Shown: piece by piece, positions 1 through 10,708 of the stretch
Numbering within the stretch: the first letter of the stretch is position 1
How the letters are laid out: each line of letters begins with the position of its first letter
From: Pseudactinotalea terrae
Lineage (GTDB): Bacteria; Actinomycetota; Actinomycetes; Actinomycetales; Beutenbergiaceae
Assembly: GCF_009733845.1 (NCBI RefSeq)
Contig: NZ_WNXZ01000001.1
Location: 992,001 to 1,056,000, forward strand
Direction of reading: 5' to 3'
Length of the DNA stretch: 64,000 nucleotides
Made by a program: the position numbers and the translations under genes
The notes under the pieces: generated by a model
What the model was told of the DNA's origin: nothing
Seen by the model: the letters and a program-made list of their open reading frames with translations, nothing else
Database searches by the model: none

Positions 1-1467
1 GCCGCGCACCCCGGTGGCCAGCAGGTCCTTGATCGCGTTCTTCTTGGCGCGGTCCACGATATTCGCGATCATCGCGCCGGAGCTGAAGTCCTTGAAGTAC
101 AGGATCTCCTTGTCGCCGCTGGCGTAGGTGACCTCGAGGAACTGGTTCTCGGCGTCCTCGGCGTACATCCGCCCGACCACGCGCTCGATCATGGCCTCGA
201 CAGCGGCACCGGCGTCGCCGTCGTGCTCGGCGAGGTCGTCCGGGTGGATCGGGAGGTCGTCGGTGAGGTACTTGGCGAAGATGTCGCGGGCAGCCTCGGC
301 GTCAGGGCGCTCGATCTTGATCTTCACGTCGAGCCGGCCGGGGCGCAGGATCGCCGGGTCGATCATGTCCTCCCGGTTGGAGGCGCCGATGACGATGACG
401 TTCTCGAGGCGCTCGACGCCGTCGATCTCGCTCAGCAGCTGAGGCACGATCGTGGTCTCGACGTCGGAGCTCACGCCGGTGCCGCGGGTGCGGAAGAGCG
501 ACTCCATCTCGTCGAAGAACACGACCACCGGGATGCCCTGGGAGGCTTTCTCGCGAGCGCGCGAGAAGATCAGTCGGATGTGCCGCTCGGTCTCGCCCAC
601 GAACTTGTTGAGCAGCTCGGGGCCCTTGATGTTGAGGAAGTAGCTCTTCGGCCTGCCGGTAGCGTCGGGCTCGACGCTCTGCCCCTCCTCCTCGGCGCGC
701 TTGGCGAGCGCGGTCGCCGCGAGCGACGTCGCGACCGCCTTCGCGATCAGCGTCTTGCCGCAGCCGGGCGGCCCGTACAGCAGCAGCCCCTTCGGGGGCT
801 TGAGGCCGTGCTCGCGGAACAGGTCGGGGTGCAGGAACGGCAGCTCGACGGCGTCGCGGATCTGCTCGATCTGCGCGGCGAGGCCACCGATGTCGGAGTA
901 GTCGACGTCGGGCACCTCCTCGAGCATGAGGTCCTCGACGTCGGAGCGCGGGATCCGCTCGAAGGTGAATCCGGTGCGGGTGTCGACCGTGAGCGCGTCG
1001 CCCACCCGGACACCGGTCTGCGCCAGCGGTCCGGAGAGCCGCAGCACCCGCTCCTCGTCGGCGCGCCCGACCGCGAGCACCCGGTCGGGGTCGAGCACCT
1101 CCTTGACGGTCACGAGCTCGCCGACCGGCTCGTAGGTGCCCGCGGAGACGACGGTCATCGCCTCGTTGAGCTGGACCTCCTGGCCCGGGCGCAGGTCGTC
1201 GATCTCGACGCTCGGCGACACCCCGACGCGCAGCTTGCGGCCCGAGGACATCACGTCGATCGAGCGGTCCTGGTGCGCGCGCACGAAGACGGCGTACGAG
1301 CCCGGCGGACGAGTCATCTCCTCGAGCTGCGCCCGCAGCTCGACGAGCTGGGTGCGAGCTGCGGTCAGCGCCGCGACCAGGCGCTCGTTCTTCGCCGAGA
1401 GGTCCACGACGCGCTTCTCCGCATCGCGGGGGGTGCCACCGACCCTGCCTGGGACCTGCTCACTCAT
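1..1467 (-). CDS. mpa: Proteasome-associated AAA ATPase (Mpa/ARC), C-terminus outside window
   Basis: Hexameric ATPase that unfolds pupylated proteins and feeds them to the 20S proteasome in the cytoplasm. The visible 489 residues run in the family order: an N-terminal coiled coil (about 15-55), an OB-type region (60-200) and an AAA domain with Walker A GPPGCGKT near residue 231 and Walker [10 protein letters not shown] near 314. The ATG at 1467 is the family start. The C-terminal end, which normally carries the proteasome-docking tail, lies beyond base 1. It reads in the same direction as trmI just upstream, a neighbour pair common near actinobacterial proteasome genes. Assignment is firm. 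Confidence 0.95.
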   Translation of the reverse strand, partial: MSEQVPGRVGGTPRDAEKRVVDLSAKNERLVAALTAARTQLVELRAQLEEMTRPPGSYAVFVRAHQDRSIDVMSSGRKLRVGVSPSVEIDDLRPGQEVQLNEAMTVVSAGTYEPVGELVTVKEVLDPDRVLAVGRADEERVLRLSGPLAQTGVRVGDALTVDTRTGFTFERIPRSDVEDLMLEEVPDVDYSDIGGLAAQIEQIRDAVELPFLHPDLFREHGLKPPKGLLLYGPPGCGKTLIAKAVATSLAATALAKRAEEEGQSVEPDATGRPKSYFLNIKGPELLNKFVGETERHIRLIFSRAREKASQGIPVVVFFDEMESLFRTRGTGVSSDVETTIVPQLLSEIDGVERLENVIVIGASNREDMIDPAILRPGRLDVKIKIERPDAEAARDIFAKYLTDDLPIHPDDLAEHDGDAGAAVEAMIERVVGRMYAEDAENQFLEVTYASGDKEILYFKDFSSGAMIANIVDRAKKNAIKDLLATGVRG

Positions 1468-1482
1468 GCCATCAACGATAGG

Positions 1483-2658
<1,176 letters not shown>

Positions 2659-3756
2659 TCAGCGGGGCAGGCGACGGCTGGCCTCGACGATGTCGACCGC
2701 GCCGAGCGCACGTCCGTCGAGCCCGACCAGCACGACGAACCGCGCCCCGGCCCGTGCCGCACGCGCGAGCTGCGCGACCGCGGCCGAGCCGGTGTGGGTG
2801 AGCAGCAGCGCCTCGGGCGGCAGCGCCGTGGCCACCGCAGAGAGCGGTGTGGTCGCGATCGCGTCCTGCGGCACCGCCTGCACGGCGGCGGGCTGCACCC
2901 AGGCGACCGGCCGGCCATCGGGACCCGCGAGCAGGACCGCGGTACCGCCGTCGACCCCGCGGAGGGAGGTGATCGGGGCGAGCTGGTCGAGGACGGTCAC
3001 AGGGACCGCCCAGGCGCCGAGATCGACGTCGCGGGTGGCGCGGCGGGCGGTCGCGACCCGGGCGGCGCCGACGGCGCCCTGCCAGAGCACCGAGGCGATC
3101 ATCAGGCCCCAGATCAGGGTGAACCAGTTCTGGCCGTCCCGGAGCGCGCCGAGGTAGATGCTGACGAGCGCGACCAGGACCGCGACCCCCTGACCCACCC
3201 GGGCGGCGACGAGCGTGCCGAGGTCACGGTCGGCGCTGACACGCCAGACGAGCGCCTCGAGGAGCCGGCCGCCGTCCATGGGCAGCGCGGGGACGGCGTT
3301 GAAGACAGCGACGAAGATGTTCGTGTAGGCCACGGCCGAGAGCACGAGCGCGGCCGCGGGTGAGGTCACCGCGGACGCCGAGGCGGTGAACACCAGCGCG
3401 AGCACGCCGTTGGTCAGCGGCCCGACGGCGGCCACGAGCGCCGAGGCGCCGGGGCGCCCGATCTCGTCGTGGAAGGAGGTGTGACCGCCCCAGAGGGAGA
3501 GCACGTACTCGCGGACCGGGATGCCGAGCCGCTGGGCGGTGAGCCCGTGCGCGAGCTCGTGGGCGAGCACGCTGGCAGCGAGCAGCAGCGGGATGCCGAG
3601 GGCGACGAGCGCGGCGGGGACGAGGTCGAGCCCGAGCGCGCGCGCGACGGTGGGCGTGAAGATCACCAGGAGCACGATCGTGATGAGCGCCCACCCGGGC
3701 GTCAGGTAGATCGGGACGCCGCGGATCTTCCCGATCCGCAGCCCGGGGCTACGCAC
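2659..3756 (-). CDS. M50-family site-2-type membrane metalloprotease
   Basis: Integral-membrane zinc protease of 365 aa. Zinc motif HELAH lies near residue 66 and the second ligand motif NAVPALPMDGG near 155, both within predicted membrane segments. The C-terminal 130 residues are soluble and resemble the CBS-type tail seen in many actinobacterial members of this family. Substrate unknown; relatives cleave membrane-anchored regulators. The GTG start at 3756 overlaps the end of the HAD gene by 8 bp, indicating translational coupling. Confidence 0.9.
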   Translation of the reverse strand: MRSPGLRIGKIRGVPIYLTPGWALITIVLLVIFTPTVARALGLDLVPAALVALGIPLLLAASVLAHELAHGLTAQRLGIPVREYVLSLWGGHTSFHDEIGRPGASALVAAVGPLTNGVLALVFTASASAVTSPAAALVLSAVAYTNIFVAVFNAVPALPMDGGRLLEALVWRVSADRDLGTLVAARVGQGVAVLVALVSIYLGALRDGQNWFTLIWGLMIASVLWQGAVGAARVATARRATRDVDLGAWAVPVTVLDQLAPITSLRGVDGGTAVLLAGPDGRPVAWVQPAAVQAVPQDAIATTPLSAVATALPPEALLLTHTGSAAVAQLARAARAGARFVVLVGLDGRALGAVDIVEASRRLPR

Positions 3757-4453
3757 CGATGAGGTCCATGACCGTGCCGGCGGCGATGCGCTCGAGCTCG
3801 TCGAGGCCGATGCCCTCGAGCGTGGTCATCCGGCTGCGCCCCGGTGCGGCGGGCAGCGGCACGTGCGCCTCGACCGCGAGCACGCGTGCCCCTGCCGCCT
3901 CCGCCGACGCGACGCCCGGGGTCGAGTCCTCGATCGCGACGCAGCGAGCGATGTCGACGCCGAGGTTCGCCGCCCCGGTGAGGTAGGGCTCGGGGTGCGG
4001 CTTGCCGCGGGTGACGGCGTCGCCCGTGACGACGACGTCGAAGATCCCGTCCGGAAGCTGGTCAAGGACGACGTCGACCATGCGCTTCCAGGACATCGTC
4101 ACCAGCGCGCACGGGACGCCGGCCTGCTCGAGCTCGAGCAGCAGCTCGCGGGCACCGGGTCGCCACGGCACACCCTGGGTGTCCATGCGTCCGATCACCG
4201 CGTCGATGAGCGTGTCGACGATCTCCTGCACACCCAACGTGATCCCGAACCACTCCTGCAACAGCTGGGCGCTGTGCTCGAGCGACTGCCCGATCATCAG
4301 CGGCAGGATGGCGGGGTTCCAGGTCGCTCCCGCGGAGGTGACCAGCTCCCTCTCCGCGGCCAACCAGTAGGGCTCGGAGTCGACGAGCGTGCCGTCCATG
4401 TCCCAGAGGACGGCAGCAAGCTGGCGGGGCGGACCTGACGAATCACCATGCAC
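3749..4453 (-). CDS. HAD-superfamily phosphatase (beta-phosphoglucomutase-like)
   Basis: Cytoplasmic phosphohydrolase of 234 aa. Motif I DMDGTLVDSEPYW with the nucleophile Asp is at residues 18-30, the motif III lysine is in TRGKPHPEPY and the motif IV acidic pair is in IEDSTPGVASAEAAG. An all-helical cap lies between motifs I and II, as in the beta-phosphoglucomutase subgroup. Substrate cannot be read from sequence. The 3' end overlaps the M50 protease gene, so the two are likely one operon. Confidence 0.9.
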   Translation of the reverse strand: MHGDSSGPPRQLAAVLWDMDGTLVDSEPYWLAAERELVTSAGATWNPAILPLMIGQSLEHSAQLLQEWFGITLGVQEIVDTLIDAVIGRMDTQGVPWRPGARELLLELEQAGVPCALVTMSWKRMVDVVLDQLPDGIFDVVVTGDAVTRGKPHPEPYLTGAANLGVDIARCVAIEDSTPGVASAEAAGARVLAVEAHVPLPAAPGRSRMTTLEGIGLDELERIAAGTVMDLIGA

Positions 4454-4518
4454 CGCCCGAGGCTATCGGGGATTGTCGGCATCCGAGGTCCAGGGAGGGC
4501 CGGGCCGCTGCGGCACGG

Positions 4519-6513
4519 TCATGGAGTCGTCCGCTGCAGTGCCTGCTCGAACAGCGTGGTGGCGTGCTCGATCGCGTTGAGGAGCTTGTCGATCTGCGTC
4601 GCGTCGAGCTTCCCGAGCTGAGCGACCCGGATCATGCTGTAGAGGGCGTCCCCGACCGGCAGCAGCGCCTGCTGCGCCTGCAGCAGGGAGACGCTCTGCA
4701 TCGACGTGGCTCGACCCTCCTCGCGCTTGAGCAGGTCCATGCCGAGGTTGTAGGCGAACTCGTGCAGGGCCGCGCTGAGCTGGTCGGGCTCGACGAGGTC
4801 GATGTCGTCGGAGACGTACTCGGCGAGGACGGCGAGGAACGAGGCGGCCGGCGCGACCTGGGTCACGAAGGCGTCGCGGTGCTCCTGCCCCACCAGGGTG
4901 ACCCTGTCCACGGCCTCCCCTATCAGCGAGGCCGCATCTTCTCGCTGGATCGCCGTGCCGCTGGTGCGGATGTCCTCGGCGAGGTTGCTGAGGCCGTGCG
5001 ACATGAAACCGATGAGAACGTTCTCGGGCCCCTCGCCGGCGTTGAGGTTCGGCAGCAGGTTGTGGAGCAGCACCGCCAACAGCTGTGAGTCGCTGCCGAG
5101 GTCGTTCGACGACGCCGCGCTCGGCTCGCCCGCCAGCGGCGCTACGCGCGGCACCAGGGCGGCGACACGCTTGCCGATGCGCTCGCGCGCGGCGTCGTCC
5201 AGCTCGGCCTCACCGATCATGGCGGGCAGGGCCCGGAACCAGGAGCCCATCACGAGATGACGGAGATGGACGTCGCGGGGCGCGAGAGTGGGCCCGCCCT
5301 CGGCTCCGATCGTGCGGATCGCTCTCGCCTTGTCGAAGCTCGCCTTCACCGCCGCGGGAAAGCTCGTGCGGCTCATCAACGTGATGCGGCCGATGCTCGA
5401 GTGACCACGGTCGAGGCCGATCGAGAGCAGCCGGGTGTTGATCGGACTGGCGACCGCGCCGTTGAGCTCGTCGAACGTCAGCGCATCGAGCCCTGACGAG
5501 ACGTGGACGGCCATGTCGTTGTAGGGCGACAAGAAGCCGGCGAACCGGTCGTAGCCGTAACGGCCGCGCAGCCTGTTCTTCGAGATCGACGATGTGTACC
5601 AGCGGCGCTTGTCCGCGTTCGACCGCACCCCGAACCGCCCGAGCACGGCAAGCAGGTCCTCGGAACCGCCGCTCCGGTCGACGACCCGCACGAACCGGCG
5701 GACGACGGGCGCCTCGCCTGCCTCGGCTGTCGGCGGATCCGTGCGGCGTCGCACGGCGCCCTGCTGCAACGTGTGGGTCAGCTCGTGCGCGAGCAGATGC
5801 AGACCGGGGCCCGAGCCGGTGTCCGGGAGACCGTCACGGAAGTAGATGTCGCGGCCGTAGGTGAAGGCCGAGGCACCCATCGTGCGGTTCAGCGCCGCCG
5901 CGGTGCCGTCGGCGTGCAGACGCACGCCAGAGAAATCGGCATCGAAGGCGTCCTCGAGCCTCTCCTTGGCTTCGAGCGGGATCGGTGAGCCGGACCCGGC
6001 GCTCGCGGTCAACGTTGCCTGCGCGGTGGTGCCGAGCCGACCTCCGGCGAACCCGATCCGCTCGTCGTCGGAAGGGACGCGCCGGAGCGTATGGATGCTC
6101 TGCGCGAGTGGTCGCAGGCGCGGTGTCGGCACCACATCGGCACGGCTGCCGATCGCGACCACCGCGTGGGCGACGCGTTCCGCCTCGACCTCGGCCGGGT
6201 CGTCGACGGCGCCCACCAGTGCTCTCAGCTGGACGACGGAGCGCCGTGGGCGCGCGTGATCGTCTCGCGGATGTGGCAGCCCGGCTGCGGGCGCCTCACG
6301 CAGGTGCCCGCAGCCGGGCGTATGCCGGTGACCGCCGCGCACCCGCTCCGTCTGGTCGACCGAGCCGGCCTCGGCGTTGCTGCGGGACGTGACGGCGATC
6401 CCTGCCAGCGGCAGGGTGCCGCGCGGCGCGCTCAGCGCGCGGGTCGCAGCCGGCGCGGCGGTGGACGGCCCACGGTCGGTCGCCCCCCGGGCCCGGCGAG
6501 CAGCTGAAGTCAT
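4519..6513 (-). CDS. eCIS-core (DUF4157-like) domain protein of unknown function
   Basis: Protein of 664 aa. Residues about 185-260 match the eCIS core/DUF4157 family: GSPIPLEAKERLEDAF, then FSGVRLHADGTAA, then a metalloprotease-like LLAHELTHTLQQG with HExxH near residue 243. This domain is typical of cargo proteins of extracellular contractile injection systems and of some polymorphic toxins. The first 180 residues are low-complexity and basic; the C-terminal 380 residues are mostly helical and unrecognised. The ATG at 6513 has a GGAG Shine-Dalgarno 8 nt upstream. No contractile-sheath or baseplate gene lies nearby. It may be an orphan effector or a peptidase-like protein. Confidence 0.75.
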   Translation of the reverse strand: MTSAARRARGATDRGPSTAAPAATRALSAPRGTLPLAGIAVTSRSNAEAGSVDQTERVRGGHRHTPGCGHLREAPAAGLPHPRDDHARPRRSVVQLRALVGAVDDPAEVEAERVAHAVVAIGSRADVVPTPRLRPLAQSIHTLRRVPSDDERIGFAGGRLGTTAQATLTASAGSGSPIPLEAKERLEDAFDADFSGVRLHADGTAAALNRTMGASAFTYGRDIYFRDGLPDTGSGPGLHLLAHELTHTLQQGAVRRRTDPPTAEAGEAPVVRRFVRVVDRSGGSEDLLAVLGRFGVRSNADKRRWYTSSISKNRLRGRYGYDRFAGFLSPYNDMAVHVSSGLDALTFDELNGAVASPINTRLLSIGLDRGHSSIGRITLMSRTSFPAAVKASFDKARAIRTIGAEGGPTLAPRDVHLRHLVMGSWFRALPAMIGEAELDDAARERIGKRVAALVPRVAPLAGEPSAASSNDLGSDSQLLAVLLHNLLPNLNAGEGPENVLIGFMSHGLSNLAEDIRTSGTAIQREDAASLIGEAVDRVTLVGQEHRDAFVTQVAPAASFLAVLAEYVSDDIDLVEPDQLSAALHEFAYNLGMDLLKREEGRATSMQSVSLLQAQQALLPVGDALYSMIRVAQLGKLDATQIDKLLNAIEHATTLFEQALQRTTP

Positions 6514-6677
6514 GAGATCTCCGCAGCGCGGCGCTGGTCGGTCGCGCACCAGACAGGATGTCGGGCCTCGCGCAGGCTCACATCGGTAGTCGCTACGGAC
6601 TTGTGGCCGCCGGCCCGGCAGTCTCCCCCGCAGCGCCCCGATTCTCGGCTCGCTTTCGTACGTTCTAGTCTGGAGGG

Positions 6678-7535
6678 GTGACCACACCTCGTCACGCTGC
6701 AGAGCGTCCCGATCTCCCTCCGGCGATGATGATCGCCGCCTTCGAGGGCTGGAACGATGCCGGCTCGGCCGCGTCGTCGGCTGTCGCGACCCTCGGCGAG
6801 GCCTGGCGTGCGCGCGAGGTGCGCTCGCTCGACCCTGAGCCGTACCACGACTTCCAGGTCAACCGGCCGATCCAGAGCCGTGATGCCGATGGCAACCGCA
6901 GGCTCGAGTGGCCGGTGACCACGGTGTCGGTCGCGCTCAGCCCGCAGCTGGGTCGCAGCGTGGTGCTGGCGCAGGGCACCGAGCCCTCGATGCGCTGGCG
7001 TACCTACTGCAACGAGCTGCTCGACGCCGCCGAGGAGCTGCGGGTGGGCACGATCGTGACGGTCGGCGCCCTGCTGGCCGATGCGCCGCACACCCGCCCG
7101 ATCCCGGTGCAGACCAGCTCGGACGACCCGCAGGTGCAGGCGCTGCTGGGTGTCGAGGGCAGCGACTACGAGGGTCCGACGGGCATCGTGGGCGTGCTGG
7201 GTCACCTCGCCGCAGAGCGGGGCATGCACACCCTGTCGGTGTGGGCCGCCGTCCCCCACTACGTGGCGCAGCCCCCCTCGCCCAAGGCCACGCTGGCGCT
7301 GCTGTCCGCGCTCGAGGAGATCCTCGGCGAGCCGGTGCCCACGGGTGAGCTGGCCGAGGATGCCGAGGCCTGGCAGCGCGGGGTGGACGAGCTCGCCGCG
7401 GAGGATCCCGAGATCGCCGAGTACGTGCGTCAGCTCGAGGAGGCGAAGGACACCGTGGACCTCCCCGAGGCCAGCGGCGAGGCGATCGCCCGCGAGTTCG
7501 AGCGCTACCTGCGGCGCCGCGGCGAGACCAGCTAG
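6678..7535 (+). CDS. PAC2-family protein (proteasome-assembly-chaperone fold)
   Basis: 285 aa with the PAC2-family N-terminal signature MMIAAFEGWNDAGSAASSA and a C-terminal helical segment rich in Glu. The family is universal in actinobacteria and shares the fold of eukaryotic proteasome assembly chaperones; its biochemical role is not established. The GTG start at 6678 is divergent from the eCIS-core gene across 164 bp. Proximity to the proteasome ATPase and mshC is a familiar actinobacterial arrangement. Confidence 0.88.
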   Translation: MTTPRHAAERPDLPPAMMIAAFEGWNDAGSAASSAVATLGEAWRAREVRSLDPEPYHDFQVNRPIQSRDADGNRRLEWPVTTVSVALSPQLGRSVVLAQGTEPSMRWRTYCNELLDAAEELRVGTIVTVGALLADAPHTRPIPVQTSSDDPQVQALLGVEGSDYEGPTGIVGVLGHLAAERGMHTLSVWAAVPHYVAQPPSPKATLALLSALEEILGEPVPTGELAEDAEAWQRGVDELAAEDPEIAEYVRQLEEAKDTVDLPEASGEAIAREFERYLRRRGETS

Positions 7536-7620
7536 AGCAGCACGCGGGCGGGTGGGCTACCGGCTCGCGGGATCTGGGGCGAAGCCTCAGCGGGGGGCCA
7601 CGGTGGCGGCGCCCCGGTGT

Positions 7621-8829
7621 CTAGATCTCGATGCCCAGCAGCGCGGAGACGGCGCCGATGACGGCACGGCCACGGCGAGGCCGGCCGGCCCAGGCGTCGA
7701 CGACGGCGAGGGCTCGGGGCGTGTCGAGGTCGTCGGCGATGGCTGCGCGCAGGGCGGCGATCGTCTCGGTCTCGTCGACGTCCCGCGCCAGGTGCGCGGC
7801 GTCCTGCCACCGCTGCCAGCGACGCGCTGCCGCGTAGAGCTGCGGGGTCGTGTACTCCCAGTCCGTGCGGTAGTGCTGGGCGAGCAGGGTGAGGCGAACC
7901 ACATCGGCGGGGACGCCGTCCTGCGCCAGCTGGCTGACGAACACGAGGTTCCCGCGCGACTTGCTCATCTTGTGGCCCTGGTACCCGACCAGCCCGGTGT
8001 GCACGAACGCCTCGGCCGGGTGCTGGCGTCCCGTGACCTCGCGCAGGTGCGAGGTGGACATCTCGTGGTGCGGGTAGACGAGGTCGTAGCCGCCACCCTG
8101 CACGGTGAACGGGATGCCGAGGTTGTCCTTGGCGATCGCGGCGCACTCGATGTGCCAGCCGGGCCGCCCCTCGCCGAGGTCACCGCCTGGCCAGGAGGGC
8201 TCGCCGTCGCGGCGGCCCCGCCACAGCAGCGGGTCGCGAGGGTGCCGCTTCCCGGGGGTGTCCGGGTCTCCCCCGCGCTCGGCGAACAGCTCGTCCATCT
8301 GCGCGTCGTCGAGGTGGCCGATGCTGCCGATGAGGGTGTCGGCGGACAGATCGGCGTAGACGTCGTCACCCACCACGTAGGCGGAACCGGTGCGCAGCAT
8401 CTCGGTCACGGCAGCGGCGATGAGCCCGATCGAGTCGACGACGCTGACGTAGTGGTCGGGCGGGATCACGCGCAGTGCTTCCATGTCGCCACGGAACTTC
8501 GCGATCTCCGCCTCGGCGAGGTCGCGCCACTCGACACCGGTCTCCTTCGCGCGGTCGAGCAACGGGTCGTCGACGTCTGTGACGTTCTGCACGTACGTGA
8601 CCTTCAGGCCGTGGTCGCGCCAGGCGCGGTTGAGCGTGTCGAAGGCCACGTAGGTGGCCGCGTGCCCCAGATGGGTCGAGTCGTACGGCGTGATGCCGCA
8701 GACGTAGAGCCCCGCCCGACCATCGGAGCCGGCCAGCGCCAGCAGCTCCCCGGAGGCGGTGTCATGGAGACGGGGAACGTCGCCCGTGCCCTCGATCTCG
8801 GGGACCTCGGGGGAATTCCAGCTCTGCAC
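7621..8829 (-). CDS. mshC: Cysteine:1D-myo-inosityl 2-amino-2-deoxy-D-glucopyranoside ligase (mycothiol synthesis)
   Basis: ATP-dependent ligation of cysteine to GlcN-Ins, the third committed step of mycothiol synthesis. 402 aa of cysteinyl-tRNA-synthetase type. Zinc/cysteine site near YVCGITPYDSTHLGHAATY, which contains the HIGH-like THLGH, and the KMSKS loop GHKMSKSRGN near residue 290. The N-terminus MQSWNSPEVP is typical of MshC and separates it from CysS, which is longer. Its presence places the host in the mycothiol-producing actinobacteria. Confidence 0.94.
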   Translation of the reverse strand: MQSWNSPEVPEIEGTGDVPRLHDTASGELLALAGSDGRAGLYVCGITPYDSTHLGHAATYVAFDTLNRAWRDHGLKVTYVQNVTDVDDPLLDRAKETGVEWRDLAEAEIAKFRGDMEALRVIPPDHYVSVVDSIGLIAAAVTEMLRTGSAYVVGDDVYADLSADTLIGSIGHLDDAQMDELFAERGGDPDTPGKRHPRDPLLWRGRRDGEPSWPGGDLGEGRPGWHIECAAIAKDNLGIPFTVQGGGYDLVYPHHEMSTSHLREVTGRQHPAEAFVHTGLVGYQGHKMSKSRGNLVFVSQLAQDGVPADVVRLTLLAQHYRTDWEYTTPQLYAAARRWQRWQDAAHLARDVDETETIAALRAAIADDLDTPRALAVVDAWAGRPRRGRAVIGAVSALLGIEI

Positions 8830-8862
8830 GGCACGAGCCTAACCGGCTCCGAGGTCAGGTCG

Positions 8863-9708
8863 TCACGCGGGTGGCAGCGCCTGCAGCGTGCCGGTGACCA
8901 GCAGCACCACGACCAACGCGGCGAGTGCGATCCGGTACCAGACGAAGCCCCAGTAGGAGTAGTTCTCGACGATCTTGAGGAACGCGATGATCACGACGTA
9001 GCCGACGACGAACGCGACCAGCGTCGCCACCAACGTCGCGCCCAGGCCGGCCTCGCCGCCGGTGAAACCGCTCTTGAAGAGCTGGTAGAACCCGGAGCCG
9101 AGCACCGCGGGGATCGCGAGCAGGAACGAGTACCGGGCCGCGGCGGTCCGCGTGTAGCCGAGCAGCAGCCCCATCGTGATCGTGCCGCCCGAGCGCGACA
9201 CCCCCGGGATCAGGGCGAGCGACTGCGCCAGGCCGAACAGGATGCCGTCGCGCAGGGTCAGCTCGCGGAGCGCCTTCTTCTTCGCGCCGATCTTGTCGGC
9301 CCAGCCGAGGATCAGCGCGAACCCGGCGAGGACCGCCGCGGTGATCCACAGGTTGCGCAGGGCGTGCTCGATCGCGTCCTGGAACAGCAGCCCGAGCAGC
9401 ACGATCGGGATCGACCCGACGATCACGTACCAGCCCATCCGGGCGTCCGGGTCCGTGGTGGGCACCTGCTTGGCCCAGGGACCCATCGGCAGCGACTTCG
9501 CCCAGCGGCTGATGATCCGCGCGATGTCGCGTCGGAAGTACAGCACCACCGCCGCCTCGGTACCGATCTGCGTGATCGCCGTGAATGACGCGCCCGGGTC
9601 GGCCCCCAGCAGGTCGCCGACGATCCGCAGGTGTGCGCTCGAGGAGATCGGGAGGAACTCGGTCAGGCCCTGAAGGAGACCGAGGATCACCGCATCGAAG
9701 AATGACAC
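8863..9708 (-). CDS. uppP: Undecaprenyl-diphosphatase UppP (BacA)
   Basis: Membrane phosphatase that regenerates undecaprenyl phosphate for cell-wall synthesis. 281 aa with about eight hydrophobic segments. It carries both family signatures: LTEFLPISSSAHLRI near the N-terminus and PGVSRSGGTITMGLLLGY in the second half. The GTG at 9708 starts directly at the family N-terminus VSFFDAVILGLLQG; the open frame upstream of it is not conserved-looking. It lies 33 bp upstream of mshC and is probably in the same operon. Confidence 0.94.
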   Translation of the reverse strand: MSFFDAVILGLLQGLTEFLPISSSAHLRIVGDLLGADPGASFTAITQIGTEAAVVLYFRRDIARIISRWAKSLPMGPWAKQVPTTDPDARMGWYVIVGSIPIVLLGLLFQDAIEHALRNLWITAAVLAGFALILGWADKIGAKKKALRELTLRDGILFGLAQSLALIPGVSRSGGTITMGLLLGYTRTAAARYSFLLAIPAVLGSGFYQLFKSGFTGGEAGLGATLVATLVAFVVGYVVIIAFLKIVENYSYWGFVWYRIALAALVVVLLVTGTLQALPPA

Positions 9709-9766
9709 GGGACGCAACGGTAGCCGCTGCCCAGCCGACCCGAGGGCGAGCACTAACCTGCTGGGC

Positions 9767-10705
9767 ATGGAGCTGAGGCGGTTGGGGCGTACCGGGTTGC
9801 GCGTGTCGGCAGTGGGACTGGGCACGATGACCTGGGGCCGCGACACCGACGAGCACGAGGCGGCCGAGCAGCTCAAGGTGTTCCTGGACGCGGGCGGGTC
9901 GCTCATCGACACCGCCGCCACCTACTCCGACGGCGGCGCTCTCGACATCATCTCCTCGTTGCTCCGTGACGAGGTTCACCGCGACGACGTGGTCCTCGCC
10001 GCCCGGTCCGGTGTCGCCGACGGACGCGTGGACGCCTCGCGCCGCGCGCTGCTCAGCTCGCTGGACGAGACGCTGCGGCGCCTCGGCACCGACCACCTGG
10101 ACCTCTGGCTCGTGCAGGCACCCGACCCGGGCACCCCGGTGGCCGAGACCGCGGACACGCTCGCACACGCCGTCGGCTCCGGCAAGGTCCGTTACGTCGG
10201 GCTCGCCAACCATGCCGCGTGGCAGGTCGCCCAGATGGCGACCCTTCTCGACGGCGGGGTGGGTCTGGCCTGCACGCAGACCGAGATCTCGCTCCTCAAC
10301 CGTTCGTCCGAGCACGAGCTGATCGCGGCCAGCGACGCCCTCGGCGTCGGCGTGATCGGCTGGTCCCCGCTGGGCCGCGGCGTGCTGTCGGCGAAGTACC
10401 GGCACTCGGTCCCCGCCGACTCCCGCGCCGCGTCACCGCACCTGCGGGGCTTCGTCGAGCCGTACCTGACGGCGTCCGCGCGCAGCGTCGTCGAGGCCGT
10501 GGCCACTGCAGCTGACGGCCTGGGTCGGGCTCCGGTCGAGGTCGCCCTCGCCTGGGCGCGCGACGCCCCGGGCGTGAGCAGCGTCGTCGTCGGGGCTCGG
10601 ACGCCCGCTCAGCTGCGGGGCGCGCTCGCCGCGACCGACCTGGACCTCCCGGACGAGATCCGGGGCGCGCTCGACGAGGTCACCCAGGCCATCGCCGGGG
10701 GCTGA
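9767..10705 (+). CDS. Aldo/keto reductase-family protein with altered active-site residues
   Basis: 312 aa (beta/alpha)8 barrel of the aldo/keto reductase family. N-terminus MELRRLGRTGLRVSAVGLGTMTWG and SLIDTAATYSDGG keep the Asp and Tyr of the catalytic tetrad. The usual catalytic Lys strand reads VVLAARSGVADG (Arg where Lys is expected) and the usual His strand reads LDLWLVQAPDP (Gln in place of His). It may therefore be a weak reductase or a non-enzymatic member. It is divergent from uppP across 58 bp. Confidence 0.85.
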   Translation: MELRRLGRTGLRVSAVGLGTMTWGRDTDEHEAAEQLKVFLDAGGSLIDTAATYSDGGALDIISSLLRDEVHRDDVVLAARSGVADGRVDASRRALLSSLDETLRRLGTDHLDLWLVQAPDPGTPVAETADTLAHAVGSGKVRYVGLANHAAWQVAQMATLLDGGVGLACTQTEISLLNRSSEHELIAASDALGVGVIGWSPLGRGVLSAKYRHSVPADSRAASPHLRGFVEPYLTASARSVVEAVATAADGLGRAPVEVALAWARDAPGVSSVVVGARTPAQLRGALAATDLDLPDEIRGALDEVTQAIAGG

Positions 10706-10708
10706 CGC

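Noticed and set aside
7081-9588. Plus-strand open frame of 835 codons
   Set aside because: It covers PAC2 in another frame and then mshC and uppP antisense, with no domain and a composition of Arg/Gly/Val typical of shadow frames.
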